64,000 nt of DNA from Pseudorhodoferax sp. Leaf274 (GCF_001422445.1 NZ_LMNA01000030.1:786946-850945), one strand, 5' to 3'. Shown: positions 20,779 to 30,623, numbered from the stretch's first letter. The notes: generated by a model not told the origin, from the letters alone. A program made the numbers and translations.

Positions 20779-21741
20779 TCAGCGCAGCGCCGGCACCGAT
20801 TGGAGCGCCCGCATGGCGCCCTCGCCCAAGGCCGCGCCGAAGCGCTTGGCCAAGCGCTCGGCCACGTTCTCGCGGCGCGTGTAGTCGACGATCTCCTCGG
20901 CCTTGACCACATCGCGTGCCACGTAGTCCAGGCTGCCGAGTTGGTCCGCCAGACCCATCTGCACGGCCTGTTCGCCACTCCAGAACAGGCCGCTGAAGGT
21001 CTCGGGTGTTTCCTTGAGCCGGTCGCCACGGCCCTTCTTGACCACGCCGATGAACTGCTGGTGGATGGTGTCGAGCATGTTCTGCGCCAGCGCACGCTGG
21101 GTCTCGCTCATGGGGCTGAACGGGTCGAGGAAGCCCTTGTTGGCGCCCGCCGTCAGCAGCCGGCGCTCCACGCCCAGCTTGTCCATGAGGCCGGTGAAGC
21201 CGAAGCCGTCCATCAGCACACCGATGCTGCCCACGATGCTGGCCTTGTCGACGAAGATCTTGTCGGCGCCAACGGCGATGTAGTAGGCCGCCGAGGCGCA
21301 GGCTTCTTCCACCACGGCATAGACGGGCTTGTTGTGCTTGGCCTTGAGCCGCAGGATCTCGTCGTTGATCATGCCGGCCTGCACGGGGCTGCCGCCCGGC
21401 GAGTTGATGAGCAGCACGACAGCCTGCGCACCCTGGTCCTCGAAGGCGCTGCGCATGGCGGCCACGATGGATTCGGCGCTGGCATCGGCGCCCGAGGCGA
21501 TCTCGCCCTTGATCTCGACCACGGCGGTGTGCATGGTCGAGGTGTCGGTCGTCGGCGCAGCGCGCAGCAGCAGCAGCCAGGCCAGCACGATGAAAAAGCC
21601 GAGCCAGGTGAGCCGCGTGAAGATCTTCCAGCGGCGCGCGGCGCGCTGCTCCTTCAGCGATGCGAAGGCCAGCCGCTCCAGCAGGCTGCGCTCCCATTGC
21701 GGATCGGACGAGGGGGAGCCGGAGGCTTGCGGTTCACTCAT
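20779..21741 (-). CDS. S49-family membrane peptidase (SppA/SohB-like)
   Basis: A membrane-anchored serine protease that probably clears signal peptides or membrane protein fragments. The 320 residues have one anchor helix at about 46-61 (WLGFFIVLAWLLLLRA). The single S49 domain has the INSPGGSPVQAG loop, the catalytic serine region ACASAAYYIA, and a Lys in VDKASIVGSIGV. The short single-domain form resembles SppA36K. It lies 10 bp after the Rieske gene and converges on the methyltransferase. Confidence 0.9.
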   Translation of the reverse strand: MSEPQASGSPSSDPQWERSLLERLAFASLKEQRAARRWKIFTRLTWLGFFIVLAWLLLLRAAPTTDTSTMHTAVVEIKGEIASGADASAESIVAAMRSAFEDQGAQAVVLLINSPGGSPVQAGMINDEILRLKAKHNKPVYAVVEEACASAAYYIAVGADKIFVDKASIVGSIGVLMDGFGFTGLMDKLGVERRLLTAGANKGFLDPFSPMSETQRALAQNMLDTIHQQFIGVVKKGRGDRLKETPETFSGLFWSGEQAVQMGLADQLGSLDYVARDVVKAEEIVDYTRRENVAERLAKRFGAALGEGAMRALQSVPALR

Positions 21742-21751
21742 GGTGATGGGG

Positions 21752-22117
21752 CTACTCGAAGAAAACAGGTTGCAATTGGGGCTGAGTATGCCAATGCACC
21801 ACGCTGCCCGACTCCGACAGCGCGATCTTGACCAGGCCGCCGCGGCAAGGACCGCCGCCGCAGGCACCCGTGTCGGGCCGGTAGGCGGCGCCGTGGGTCG
21901 CGCACAACAGCCATTCGCCAGTGTCGTCGAGGAAGCGGTTGGGCTGGTAGTCCATCTCCATGGCCACGTGGGTACAACGGTTCAGGTAGGCATGGGCCTG
22001 GCCACGCCAGCGCACGGCAAACGCCCGGCAGGTCTGGCCCTGGTACCGCACATCGAAGGGCACGGCCTCGCCGCCCTCGGCCAAGTCATGGGAATTGCAC
22101 AGTGCAACGCAGTCCAT
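21752..22117 (-). CDS. small Rieske [2Fe-2S] protein
   Basis: A 121-residue stand-alone Rieske domain. Ligands are Cys48/His50 in CTH and Cys72/His75 in CATH, the latter in WLLCATHGAAYRPDTGAC. It has no signal peptide or fused domain, so it is probably a soluble ferredoxin-like electron carrier. It lies between the HAD phosphatase and the S49 peptidase, an order common in Comamonadaceae, with no obvious partner oxygenase. The ATG at 22117 falls 20 bp after the HAD gene stop; a longer frame reads back into that gene. Confidence 0.88.
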   Translation of the reverse strand: MDCVALCNSHDLAEGGEAVPFDVRYQGQTCRAFAVRWRGQAHAYLNRCTHVAMEMDYQPNRFLDDTGEWLLCATHGAAYRPDTGACGGGPCRGGLVKIALSESGSVVHWHTQPQLQPVFFE

Positions 22118-22137
22118 GGTGGCGCTGCTCGCAAGCT

Positions 22138-22797
22138 TCAGGCCGGCGCCAGCAGCCAGTCGTGCAGTTCGCGGACCGAGTGGGCCACGAACAGCGGCCG
22201 CAGCGCAGCGAACTCGCCGTGCGGATGCGCGCCATAGCCCACGCCTACGCTGGGGCAACCGGCGTTCAGTGCCATCTGGAGGTCGTGGGTGGTGTCGCCG
22301 ACCATGAGCAGGCGCTCGGGCGCCACGTCGAACTCGCGCATCAACTCATGCAGCATGCGCGGGTGCGGCTTGCCGGCGGTTTCGTCGGCGGTGCGCGAGC
22401 CGTCGAACAGGCCTTGCAATTCCACGACGCGCAAGGCCTCGTCCAGGCCGCGGCGCGATTTGCCGGTGGCCACGGTCAGCAGGATCTGCTGCTCCTTGAG
22501 TGCGCGCAGCAGCTCCAGCACGCCGGGGAACAGCACGATGTCGTTCTGGTGCTGCATGTAGTGCACGCGGTAACGCGCGGCCAGGTCGGGGTAGCGCTCG
22601 CGCGGCACGTCTGGCGCGGCATGTGCCAGGGCCTGCGGCAGGGCCATGCCGATCACGAAGGAGGCGGCGGTGTCGGTGGGCACGGTGCCGCCGACATCGC
22701 GGACCGCCTCCTGGATGCACCGGGTGATGATGGCCGTCGAATCGAACAGGGTTCCATCCCAGTCGAAGGCGATCAGGTCAAAGCGTCGGGCTTGCAT
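22138..22797 (-). CDS. HAD-superfamily phosphatase, phosphoglycolate-phosphatase-like
   Basis: A 219-residue HAD hydrolase with the nucleophile motif FDWDGTLFDS near residue 10, the Thr motif LTVATGKSRRG, the Lys in AGKPHP, and the final acidic motif MVGDTTHDLQMA. The cap between residues 20 and 85 is helical, as in Gph-type enzymes. The substrate is not determined by sequence. Its start overlaps the 3' end of rluC by 20 bp, and the two genes are adjacent in many Burkholderiales. Confidence 0.9.
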   Translation of the reverse strand: MQARRFDLIAFDWDGTLFDSTAIITRCIQEAVRDVGGTVPTDTAASFVIGMALPQALAHAAPDVPRERYPDLAARYRVHYMQHQNDIVLFPGVLELLRALKEQQILLTVATGKSRRGLDEALRVVELQGLFDGSRTADETAGKPHPRMLHELMREFDVAPERLLMVGDTTHDLQMALNAGCPSVGVGYGAHPHGEFAALRPLFVAHSVRELHDWLLAPA

Positions 22798-23824
22798 GCG
22801 GCGATTGTCGCCCGGCGCCCGTGACAGCCGGTGCGCAGGCGGCCAGAAAACCGGCCAGTTCGGGCGGCAATGCGGCCTCCAGCTGCACCGTTTCGCCACT
22901 GGCCGGGTGCGCAAGCCGCAACCGCCAGGCATGCAGGAACATGCGCGACAGCCCCTGCCGGACCAGGGCCTTGTTGACCGTGAAGTCGCCGTACTTGTCG
23001 TCGCCCGCGATCGGATGGCCTTCGCTGGCCAGGTGCACGCGGATCTGGTGCGTCCGGCCGGTCTTGATGGTCACCTCCAGCAGGCTGAAGTCGGCCAGGG
23101 CTTGCGCGACCCGGACCAGCGTGATCGAGCGCATGCCTTGCGGATCGTCCGCAGCCGCCACGCGCACGCGGCGCTCGCCCTCCGTGCCGGGCTTGCCGGG
23201 CAGCAGGTAGCGCACCAGCGGCTTGTCCAGCACCTTGTGCTTGCCCGGCCAGGTGCCCAGCGCCAGCGCCAGGTAGGTCTTGCCGGTCTCGCGCTCGCGG
23301 AACTGGTCCTGCAGGTGTTTCAGCGCGCTGCGCTTCTTGGCCACCAGCAGCACGCCAGAGGTTTCGCGGTCCAGCCGGTGCACGAGCTCCAGGAACGGCG
23401 CACCTGGCCGCGCCATGCGCAGCTGCTCGATCACGCCGAAATCCACGCCGCTGCCGCCGTGCACGGCCACGCCGGCCGGCTTGTCGATGGCCAGGAAGGC
23501 ATCGTCCTCGTGCAGCACGGGGAAGCTGCGGGCCGGAGCGTTGCGGGCCATGGCCGCGGATTTCTCCTCTGCGCGTTCGGACAGGCGCAGCGGCGGCAGG
23601 CGCACGCTGTCGCCCAGCGCCAGGCGCGTGGCGGCATCGGCACGGCCCTTGTTCACGCGCACCTCGCCGCTGCGGATGATGCGGTAGACATGGGTCTTGG
23701 GCACGCCCTTGAGCACGCGCAGCAGGTAGTTGTCGAGGCGCTGGCCCTCGGCATCGGGACCGATTTCGACGAGCTTTGCGGCCGGCGCGGACACCTCCTG
23801 CGCTGCACCTATAATATTTTTCAC
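22778..23824 (-). CDS. rluC: 23S rRNA pseudouridine synthase, RluC type
   Basis: RluC makes pseudouridines 955, 2504 and 2580 in 23S rRNA (E. coli numbering). The 348 residues have an N-terminal S4 RNA-binding domain (GQRLDNYLLRVLKGVPKTHVYRIIR) and a catalytic domain with Asp152 in HRLDRETSG and the KTGRTHQIRVHLA motif. The start is GTG at 23824. The gene is divergent from rne, as in E. coli, and its first codons overlap the predicted rne promoter. Confidence 0.93.
   Translation of the reverse strand: MKNIIGAAQEVSAPAAKLVEIGPDAEGQRLDNYLLRVLKGVPKTHVYRIIRSGEVRVNKGRADAATRLALGDSVRLPPLRLSERAEEKSAAMARNAPARSFPVLHEDDAFLAIDKPAGVAVHGGSGVDFGVIEQLRMARPGAPFLELVHRLDRETSGVLLVAKKRSALKHLQDQFRERETGKTYLALALGTWPGKHKVLDKPLVRYLLPGKPGTEGERRVRVAAADDPQGMRSITLVRVAQALADFSLLEVTIKTGRTHQIRVHLASEGHPIAGDDKYGDFTVNKALVRQGLSRMFLHAWRLRLAHPASGETVQLEAALPPELAGFLAACAPAVTGAGRQSPHASPTL
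23788..23815 (+). promoter_or_regulatory. predicted rne promoter
   Basis: A perfect -10 TATAAT (23810-23815) follows a weak -35 CGGACA (23788-23793) with a 16 bp spacer. It lies inside the 5' end of rluC on the opposite strand and would give an rne leader of about 550 nt. This is a pattern match only. Confidence 0.5.
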
Positions 23825-24377
23825 CAGCGTCTCGGCCTAAGTGCTTGATAAGACACGAGTTTAGAGCACGACTCCAAACACGCTGGGAGGCGATGCCACT
23901 TGGAGGCATCGGTTGTCGACCCCCTGGTCCGCGCGGACCCTGGTGACAACCGGTGGCAGCCAAGGCGGGCTGACGCAATTGAAACCCTGATACGGAATAC
24001 CCCAAGCCGGCCTGGACGTGCTGTCCATGGCAGCGCGTCCAGGCCGGCGGATCAAAGCAAGAACATGGTGTGGAGGCCCCCTTCCCGAACCTGCCAGCCC
24101 GGGCGAGCGCCCGTGCGGCCAGGATCGCGCGCGAGCCACGCACCGCCCCGGCACGCCTGTCCGGCCACCGCACCTGCGGCCCGGACAGGCCTTGCGAAGC
24201 CCTTGCTCCATCCACGCGCCCATGCCCCACTGCGCGAGCCCGATGGCTCGTGAGTGAAGGCTCTCCGGCAATTCCCTTCGTTTCAAGCGCGTCCGCTCAG
24301 GCATCAACCAGGTTCCCACGGAACCACGACGTTTTGACGACACACCGGGCTCCGCAGGAGCCCAGAGGACGCTACCC
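23822..24377 (+). promoter_or_regulatory. long structured rne leader (probable autoregulatory 5' UTR)
   Basis: The 550 bp before rne have no convincing gene but hold at least four stem-loops on the sense strand: CGATGCC/GGCATCG (23891-23911); an extended hairpin GGTTGTC...GACAACC with an inner GGTCC/GGACC (23911-23951); a perfect 13 bp stem GCCGGCCTGGACG/CGTCCAGGCCGGC (24006-24048); and a 10 bp stem GCCTGTCCGG/CCGGACAGGC (24155-24190). E. coli rne has a structured 361 nt leader through which RNase E represses its own mRNA. The same role here is inferred. Confidence 0.65.
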
Positions 24378-27300
24378 ATGAAACGGATGCTGATCAATGC
24401 CACGCAGGCCGAAGAGCGCCGCCTGGCGATCGTGGACGGGCAAAAGCTGCTCGACTACGAAATCGAGATCGAAGGGCGCGAACAGCGCAAGGGCAACATC
24501 TACAAGGCCGTGGTCACGCGGGTCGAGCCTTCGCTCGAGGCCTGCTTCGTCGACTACGGCGAAGACCGCCACGGCTTCCTGCCGTTCAAGGAAATCTCCC
24601 GCCAGTATTTCGCCGAGGGCGTCTCGGTCAGCCAGGCGCGCATCAACGATGTGATCCGCGAAGGCCAGGAATTGGTGGTGCAGGTCGAGAAGGAAGAACG
24701 CGGCAACAAGGGCGCGGCCCTGACCACCTTCATCTCGCTGGCCGGCCGCTACGTGGTGCTGATGCCCAACAACCCGCGCGGCGGCGGCGTGTCGCGCCGC
24801 ATCGAGGGCGACGACCGGGCCGAGCTCAAGGAGGCGATGGACCAGCTCGAGTACCCCAAGGGCGCCAGCATCATCGCGCGCACCGCCGGCATCGGCCGCA
24901 GCGCGCCCGAACTGCAGTGGGACCTGAACTACTTGCTCAAGCTCTGGAAGGCCGTCGACGAAGCCGCCAAGAGCCTGCGCAAGCCCGAACTGATCTACCA
25001 GGAGTCCAACCTGGTAGTGCGCGCGCTGCGCGACTACTTCAACCACGACATCGGCGACATCCTGATCGACACCGACGACGTGTACGAGCAGGCCCAGCAG
25101 TTCATGGCGCACGTGATGCCCGAACACGCGCCGCGCGTGAAGCGCTACCGCGACGACGCGCCGCTGTTCAGCCGCTTCCAGATCGAGCACCAGATCGAAT
25201 CGGCCTACGCCCGCACCGTGACGCTGCCCTCCGGCGGCGCCATCGTGATCGACCACACCGAAGCGCTGGTGTCCGTCGACGTGAACTCGGCCCGCTCCAT
25301 CCGCGGCGGCGACATCGAGGAAACCGCCACCCGCACCAACCTGGAAGCCGCTGAAGAAGTGGCGCGCCAGATGCGCCTGCGCGACCTGGGCGGCCTGATC
25401 GTGATCGACTTCATCGACATGGAGGAGTCCAAGAACCGCCGCGAGGTCGAGAACCGCCTGCGCGATTCGCTGCGCCAGGACCGCGCCCGCGTGCAGTTCG
25501 GCACCATCAGCAAATTCGGCCTCATGGAAATGAGCCGCCAGCGCCTGCGCCCGGCGCTGTCCGAAGGCTCCTCGATCCCCTGCCCGCGCTGCGGCGGCTC
25601 CGGCCACATCCGCGACACCGAAAGCTCGGCGCTGCAGATCCTTCGCATCATCCAGGAGGAGTCGCAGAAGGACAACACGGCCTCGGTGCTGTGCCAGGTG
25701 CCGGTCGAAGTGGCCTCCTTCCTGCTCAACGAAAAGCGTGCCGAGATCGCCAAGATCGAGTTGCGCCAGCGCATCAGCGTGCTGATGGTGCCCAACAAGA
25801 CGCTGGAAACGCCGAACTACCGCATGGAGCGTCTCAAGCACGACGACCCGCGCCTGGACCAGATGCAGGCGAGCTACAAGCTGGCCGAAGAGGTCGAAGA
25901 CCGGACCGGCGTCACGCGCCGCTCGCAGGAGCCCACCAACAAGCAGACGCCGCTGATCAAGGGCGTGCTGCCCGACGCGCCGGCACCGCAACCGGTGGCC
26001 AAGCCCGTCGAGGCACCGGCCCCGGCGCCTGCTGCCGCAGCACCCGCCGCCTACGTGCCGCCGGTGCACGAGGAAAAAGGCTTCCTGGGCTTCATCAAGA
26101 GCCTGTTCGGCGCCCGGCCGGCCGTCGCGCCGGCACCCGTGGCCCCTGCCCCTGTGGCTGCACCCGCGCCTGCCGCCGCTCCGAAGTCCGAAGCCCGCGC
26201 CCCGCGGGGCGAAGGCCAGGGCCGCGGTGGCCGCGGCAACCGTGGCCGCAACGGCGAAGGCCGCGAGGGCCGTGAAGGACGCGAAGGCCGGGACACCCGC
26301 GAAGGACGCGAACCGCGCGAAGCCCGCGAGCCGCGTGAACCGCGCGCACCGCGCAGCGATGAAGGCCGCGTCGAAGGCGGTGAAGCGCGCGGCCGCGGTG
26401 GCCGTGGCGGCGAACGCCAGGGCGGCCGTCAACGTGCAGACGCCGAGCTGCGCAACGAAGGCCTGAGCGCCGTGCCGAACGGCGAGGCTGCAGCCGAGCA
26501 ACCCGCAGGCGAGCGCCAGCGCCCGCCGCGCAATGCAGAGCGTGGTGAACGCGGCGAAAGCCGCGAAGCCCGCGAATTGCGGGAACCCCGTGAACCGCGC
26601 GAGCCCCGCGAACCGCGCGAAGGTGGCCGTGAACGCGGTGGCCGTGGCGGCCGTGGCCGCGGCGAACGCGAAGAGCGTGCGCCCGGCGAAGCCGAGGCAG
26701 CCGGTGCAGGTGCAGCTGCAGGTGCCGCAGGCGAGAGCCTGAACGACGAGGTGCAAGCCCCGCGTGAAGCGCCCGCACGGCCAGAGCGCACGGACCGCCC
26801 GTCCTACTTCTCGGCATCGGACGCAGCCGCGCCGCAAGCCGAGGCCGAAGCCGATGTGCCGGCTGCTGCCGCGGCCGACAACGCCGCACCGGCAGCCGAA
26901 GGCGAGGAAGCCCCCCGCCGCGAGAAGCGTTCGCGCGACCGCTACGGCCGTGAGCGACGCGAACGCGGCGAGCGCGGTCCGCGTACGGCCGAGCCACTGG
27001 CCGAAGGCGAGGCCGAGGCAGCACCCGCTGCACCGGTGCAGGCCGCCGTGCCCGCCCCCGCGTCGGCCCCCGCCCGGGCGCCTGTCGCTGCGCCCTCAGT
27101 GGCTGCCGCTGTGGCCCCTGCACCCGCTCCGGCTCCCGTGCCGGCCCCCGCCCCTGTCGCGCCCGTCGCCGCCCTGCCACAAGTGCAGGCCTTCGCGCTG
27201 CCGGTCAGCGATCTGGAGCAGATCGCGCTGAGCTCGGGACTGCAGTGGGTCTCCACCGACGCCGCCAAGAGCGCCGCCGTGCAGGCCGCCATTGCCGCCG

Positions 27301-27416
27301 AGCCGCGGCCCGTGCATGTGCCGCGCGAGCGGCCGCCCGTGGTGCAGATCTCCGACGAGCCCCTGATCCTGGTCGAGACCCGCCGCGACCTGGGCAACCT
27401 GCAGCTGCCGTTCTGA
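24378..27416 (+). CDS. rne: ribonuclease E
   Basis: RNase E is the endonuclease that organises the RNA degradosome. The 1012 residues have the S1 RNA-binding domain (about 36-125), the catalytic Asp301 (VDVNSARS) and Asp344 (IVIDFIDM), and the zinc-link Cys402-Pro-Arg-Cys405, each within two residues of E. coli numbering. After about residue 530 the protein is a low-complexity scaffold: Ala/Pro tracts, two Arg/Gly/Glu-rich repeat blocks (about 615-700 and 715-780) that probably bind RNA, and a short conserved C-terminal tail. A membrane-binding amphipathic helix may lie near [14 protein letters not shown] (about 570). Confidence 0.97.
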   Translation: MKRMLINATQAEERRLAIVDGQKLLDYEIEIEGREQRKGNIYKAVVTRVEPSLEACFVDYGEDRHGFLPFKEISRQYFAEGVSVSQARINDVIREGQELVVQVEKEERGNKGAALTTFISLAGRYVVLMPNNPRGGGVSRRIEGDDRAELKEAMDQLEYPKGASIIARTAGIGRSAPELQWDLNYLLKLWKAVDEAAKSLRKPELIYQESNLVVRALRDYFNHDIGDILIDTDDVYEQAQQFMAHVMPEHAPRVKRYRDDAPLFSRFQIEHQIESAYARTVTLPSGGAIVIDHTEALVSVDVNSARSIRGGDIEETATRTNLEAAEEVARQMRLRDLGGLIVIDFIDMEESKNRREVENRLRDSLRQDRARVQFGTISKFGLMEMSRQRLRPALSEGSSIPCPRCGGSGHIRDTESSALQILRIIQEESQKDNTASVLCQVPVEVASFLLNEKRAEIAKIELRQRISVLMVPNKTLETPNYRMERLKHDDPRLDQMQASYKLAEEVEDRTGVTRRSQEPTNKQTPLIKGVLPDAPAPQPVAKPVEAPAPAPAAAAPAAYVPPVHEEKGFLGFIKSLFGARPAVAPAPVAPAPVAAPAPAAAPKSEARAPRGEGQGRGGRGNRGRNGEGREGREGREGRDTREGREPREAREPREPRAPRSDEGRVEGGEARGRGGRGGERQGGRQRADAELRNEGLSAVPNGEAAAEQPAGERQRPPRNAERGERGESREARELREPREPREPREPREGGRERGGRGGRGRGEREERAPGEAEAAGAGAAAGAAGESLNDEVQAPREAPARPERTDRPSYFSASDAAAPQAEAEADVPAAAAADNAAPAAEGEEAPRREKRSRDRYGRERRERGERGPRTAEPLAEGEAEAAPAAPVQAAVPAPASAPARAPVAAPSVAAAVAPAPAPAPVPAPAPVAPVAALPQVQAFALPVSDLEQIALSSGLQWVSTDAAKSAAVQAAIAAEPRPVHVPRERPPVVQISDEPLILVETRRDLGNLQLPF

Positions 27417-27440
27417 CGCAGGCACTGCGCCAATGAAAAG

Positions 27441-27467
27441 ACCGCCTCGTGAGGCGGTTTTTTTTTT
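27441..27467 (+). terminator. intrinsic terminator of rne
   Basis: ACCGCCT pairs with AGGCGGT across a 4 nt loop (27441-27458) and runs into ten T residues. It begins 24 bp after the rne stop, in the convergent gap with hemY. Confidence 0.92.
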
Positions 27468-27510
27468 GCCTGGGGCCCGCCACGGGGCTGGGCCCGATGC
27501 GGTGTTGAAC

Positions 27511-28794
27511 CTACAGCAGCGCCGCCTCGCGCAGGGCCTGCTGGGATGCGGCGCCATCGCCGCGCTGCTCGGCCAGGGCCGCCAGTGCGCGCCAGGCGTT
27601 GCGCTTGAGACCGGCATCCTGCAGCCGGGCCAGCGCCTGCGTGAGCAGCTGCTGGGCCTTGCCCCACAGCTGGTGGCGCAGGCAGGCGATGCCCGCCAGG
27701 TACTGCAGTTCGGCGCTCTCGGGATGCTGGCGCTGCGCCGCCTCGATGCGTTCCAGCCATTGCAGGTCGCTTGCGCCGGCTTCAGCGCCGAAGCCCTCTT
27801 CCAGCGCGTGGATCAGCTTGACCAGCACGGGGGCCTGTTCGCGCAGGCTGGGCGCGCGCAGCAGCTCGTCCCAGACCGGCTGAAGCCATTGGCGCGACAA
27901 GGCCACGTCGCCTTCCAGCTGCGCCAGGCGGTGGCCAGCCTGGATCGCGACATCGGCCATGGTGCGCTCTGCCGGCTCCAGCCCAGCCCAGGCACGCTGC
28001 AGCTGCACCGAGTCGTGGGCACCCTGGATCAGTTCGAGGGCGAGGCCCTTCAGGATGAGGTGCGCGGCATCGGTCGAGAACGCGCGGTGCTTGGCCAGCA
28101 GCCGCGCCGTCTCCAGCGCCGGCAGCGTCTGGCGCGACAACCGCGTGGCCTTGAGCCGCGCGCGCAACGCCAGCGTGCGGCGCGAGGCGCCCTGCGGCAT
28201 CTCGTCCAGCCATTGCAGGGCGGCCTGCGGATCGCGGTCGGCCAGTGCCCAGCGCGCGGCCTGCAGCTGCACGCCTTCGCGTGTCTCCTGGGCCTCGCGC
28301 GGTTCGGTTTCCTTGAGCAACTGCTGCAGGTGCATCTCGCGCGTCGCGCGGTCCTGCAGCGCGTGCGCGCTCTCGGCCGCGACGAGGTGGGCCGTGGCCC
28401 GCAGCTTGCCGGCGTGCTGGACGGGGTGGCCGCCGGCCGCCAGCGCCTCTTCCTGCTGCAGGGCCGCCTCGGCCGCCTTGCGCGCGCGCAGGAAACGGCC
28501 GGCCTGGCGGTGCGTCAGCGCATCCAGCACGGCAGCGTGCATGGCGCGTTCGCGCTGCTGCAGGCGCCAACGCTGGGCCTGCCGCGGCATCGAGAACAGC
28601 GCCGACAGGCCGCGCAGCGCCAAATGCAGCAGCACGAAGCCCAGCGCCAGCGTGGCCAGCACCAGGTTCAGCGACAGGTCCACACGGTAGGGCGGCAGGA
28701 ACAGCGTGACCGTTCCCTGGTTGTTGCCAGCCAGCAGCGCCGCACCGGCCGCCAGGCCGAACAGCGCCAGAAACCACAGCAGTGCGCGCATCAT
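27511..28794 (-). CDS. hemY: HemY-like TPR membrane protein of heme biosynthesis
   Basis: A 427-residue inner-membrane protein with two N-terminal helices (about 1-22 and 40-62, flanking NNQGTVTLFLPPYRVDLS) and a long helical TPR-like domain facing the periplasm. This is the proteobacterial HemY family found at the end of hemCDXY; it is not the Bacillus protoporphyrinogen oxidase of the same name. Its role in heme or siroheme metabolism is not settled. The ATG at 28794 lies 5 bp after the hemX stop. Confidence 0.88.
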   Translation of the reverse strand: MMRALLWFLALFGLAAGAALLAGNNQGTVTLFLPPYRVDLSLNLVLATLALGFVLLHLALRGLSALFSMPRQAQRWRLQQRERAMHAAVLDALTHRQAGRFLRARKAAEAALQQEEALAAGGHPVQHAGKLRATAHLVAAESAHALQDRATREMHLQQLLKETEPREAQETREGVQLQAARWALADRDPQAALQWLDEMPQGASRRTLALRARLKATRLSRQTLPALETARLLAKHRAFSTDAAHLILKGLALELIQGAHDSVQLQRAWAGLEPAERTMADVAIQAGHRLAQLEGDVALSRQWLQPVWDELLRAPSLREQAPVLVKLIHALEEGFGAEAGASDLQWLERIEAAQRQHPESAELQYLAGIACLRHQLWGKAQQLLTQALARLQDAGLKRNAWRALAALAEQRGDGAASQQALREAALL

Positions 28795-28799
28795 GCGGT

Positions 28800-29858
28800 T
28801 CAGCGCCCCGCTGCCGCCGTGGCCAGGGCCGACAGCGTTTCGTCGATGCGCGGCAACTCCACCGCCTTGAGCTGCGCCTGCACCTCGGACAGCGTGTTGG
28901 CGAACTGCTGCGTGCGCCGTGCCGCTGGATCGAAGTAGCGGTGCAGCATGAAGGCAGCCGCCGTCGCATCGGCACGGGCCGAGGGGAACTGGCGCGCCAG
29001 CAGGCCCATGCGCGTGTTCAGCAGGCGCAGCTTGAGGTTCTCGCGCAGGAAATAGGCCTGGTCGGGTGCCAGCAGTGCCGCCTCGGGCTGGTCGATGCGC
29101 GACACGCGCATGAGCCGCGCCGCCTCCGCGCGCACCAGTTGCCAGATGCGCAGCCACCAGTGCTCCGACGGCGGCTCGGCTGCGGCCTGGCCTTGGGCCA
29201 GGTTGGCGGCCAGCACGGCGTTGAGCATGGGCACGTCGTCGATCTGGCGCACCAAATCGTCGAGCTTTTCGAGGATGGACTGCGTGTCGGCGATCTGTGT
29301 GGAGCGGATCGACTCGGTGTCGCGCGCCACGGCGCGGCGCACGGGGTCCAGGCGCGGCTGCGCCGCGCGTTCGAGGCGCTGGTCGGCCGTGCGCAGCGCG
29401 GCCAGCAAAGGCTCGGCGCTGAGCGTCAGCTGGGCCTGCTGCTGCGCCAGGCGCAGCGAGGATTCGAGGTCGACGACCAGGGTCTCGTCGCGCGAGCGCG
29501 ACAGGCTCACGAGCAGCTCGTCGATCTGGCCGCGCTGCAGCGTGGCTTCGCCGAGCTTGGTGTCGGTCACCGCCTGGCGTGCAGCGGTCTCGCGCGCCAG
29601 GTCCTGGGCCTCGCGGGCTGCGGCCCGGGCTTCCATCGCGCGGGCCTGCGTGTCGGAACTCTGGCGGGCCAGGTTCTCCTGCATGCCGCCGACCTTCTGC
29701 CAGAGCAGGCCGACCGCCGCCAGCGCGATGACGACCAGCAGGGCCAGGAACAAGACGAGCACCCGGGGTGCGGAGGTGGCCGGAGGCCTGGGCTGTGGGG
29801 CGGGCCCTGCAGCGGCACTGCCCGGTGGGGATTCTGAAGACAGCTCGGCAGCGTTCAT
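28800..29858 (-). CDS. hemX: HemX-family membrane protein (annotated uroporphyrinogen-III C-methyltransferase)
   Basis: A 352-residue single-pass protein: a Pro/Ala-rich cytoplasmic N-terminus, one membrane helix at about 33-53 (VLVLFLALLVVIALAAVGLLW), a long coiled coil rich in Gln, Ala and Arg (about 60-130), and a C-terminal HemX domain with EHWWLRIWQLVRAEAARLMRVSRID. There is no methyltransferase motif, so the catalytic name often given to this family is doubtful. The ATG overlaps the hemD stop. Confidence 0.87.
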   Translation of the reverse strand: MNAAELSSESPPGSAAAGPAPQPRPPATSAPRVLVLFLALLVVIALAAVGLLWQKVGGMQENLARQSSDTQARAMEARAAAREAQDLARETAARQAVTDTKLGEATLQRGQIDELLVSLSRSRDETLVVDLESSLRLAQQQAQLTLSAEPLLAALRTADQRLERAAQPRLDPVRRAVARDTESIRSTQIADTQSILEKLDDLVRQIDDVPMLNAVLAANLAQGQAAAEPPSEHWWLRIWQLVRAEAARLMRVSRIDQPEAALLAPDQAYFLRENLKLRLLNTRMGLLARQFPSARADATAAAFMLHRYFDPAARRTQQFANTLSEVQAQLKAVELPRIDETLSALATAAAGR

Positions 29859-30616
29859 CGGGCGGATTCTATCGACGCCACCATGTCGTCCAGCCCGGGG
29901 CGCACGGTATCGACCTGGCCGAAACCCGCGGCGCGCGCCGCCTCGGCGATGCGCGCATGCGTGGCCAGTGCGCGCGTGGCGCGCCAGTCGGCCGAGGGCA
30001 GCAACTGCTGCAAATGGCGCACCGCATCGGAGCTGCTGAACAGCCACAGGGCATCGGTCGCGCCTGCGGCCAGCGCACGCGTGCGGGCGTCCCAGGCCGG
30101 CAGTTGGCGCGCGTACGCAGCCAGCGCATGCACCTGCGCGCCCACCGCCTCAAGCTGCGTCGCGAGCCAGGGCCGCCCGGCCAGCCGGCCGTCGGCGTCG
30201 GTGCCGCGCACGATCAACACCTGCGCACCGGCCAGGCCGGCGTCGTGGCCGACCAGGTGCCACAGCGCTTCGGAGTCGAACTGCGGCGCATCGGGGGAGG
30301 GCGCGACCAGTGCCGCCTGCGGCACGCCCGCCGCCAGCAGCGCGCGGGCCGTGCCCGGGCCGGTGGCCCAGGCCGCCGTGTGCGCAGGCCAGTCCATGGC
30401 CTCGGGCCGCGCCGCGAAAAAGGCCTCGACGGCATTGGCGCTCACGAACATCGCAGCCCGGCAGCCGGCCAAGCCGGCCCAAGCGCGGGCCACTGGCGCG
30501 GGATCGGTGGGCGCGATGTCGATCAGCGGCAGCGGCTCGGCCGCGAGGCCGCGTGCGCGCAACTGCTCGCACCAATGCAGTGCTTCGCGCAGCGGCCTGG
30601 TGACCAGCACGCGCAT
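29855..30616 (-). CDS. hemD: uroporphyrinogen-III synthase
   Basis: HemD closes and rearranges hydroxymethylbilane to uroporphyrinogen III, the branch point to heme and siroheme. The 253 residues are divergent, as usual for the family. They fit the two-lobed fold, starting MRVLVTRP, with FVSANAVEAFF in lobe one and LWLFSSSDAVRHL in lobe two. I chose the ATG at 30616, 7 bp after the hemC stop. Its stop overlaps the hemX ATG. Confidence 0.9.
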   Translation of the reverse strand: MRVLVTRPLREALHWCEQLRARGLAAEPLPLIDIAPTDPAPVARAWAGLAGCRAAMFVSANAVEAFFAARPEAMDWPAHTAAWATGPGTARALLAAGVPQAALVAPSPDAPQFDSEALWHLVGHDAGLAGAQVLIVRGTDADGRLAGRPWLATQLEAVGAQVHALAAYARQLPAWDARTRALAAGATDALWLFSSSDAVRHLQQLLPSADWRATRALATHARIAEAARAAGFGQVDTVRPGLDDMVASIESAR

Positions 30617-30623
30617 GCGCGCG

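Noticed and set aside
22773-24230. A 485-codon minus-strand frame spanning rluC and the rne leader
   Set aside because: Wrong frame for rluC and Arg/Gly-rich; the leader hairpins and rne promoter explain the region.
26200-26760. CRISPR-like repeats
   Set aside because: The near-repeats are codons for Arg/Gly/Glu runs inside rne, with no constant repeat length or unique spacers.
24372-26837. An 821-codon frame antisense to rne
   Set aside because: Ala/Phe/Val/Gly/His-rich shadow produced by the repetitive rne 3' half.
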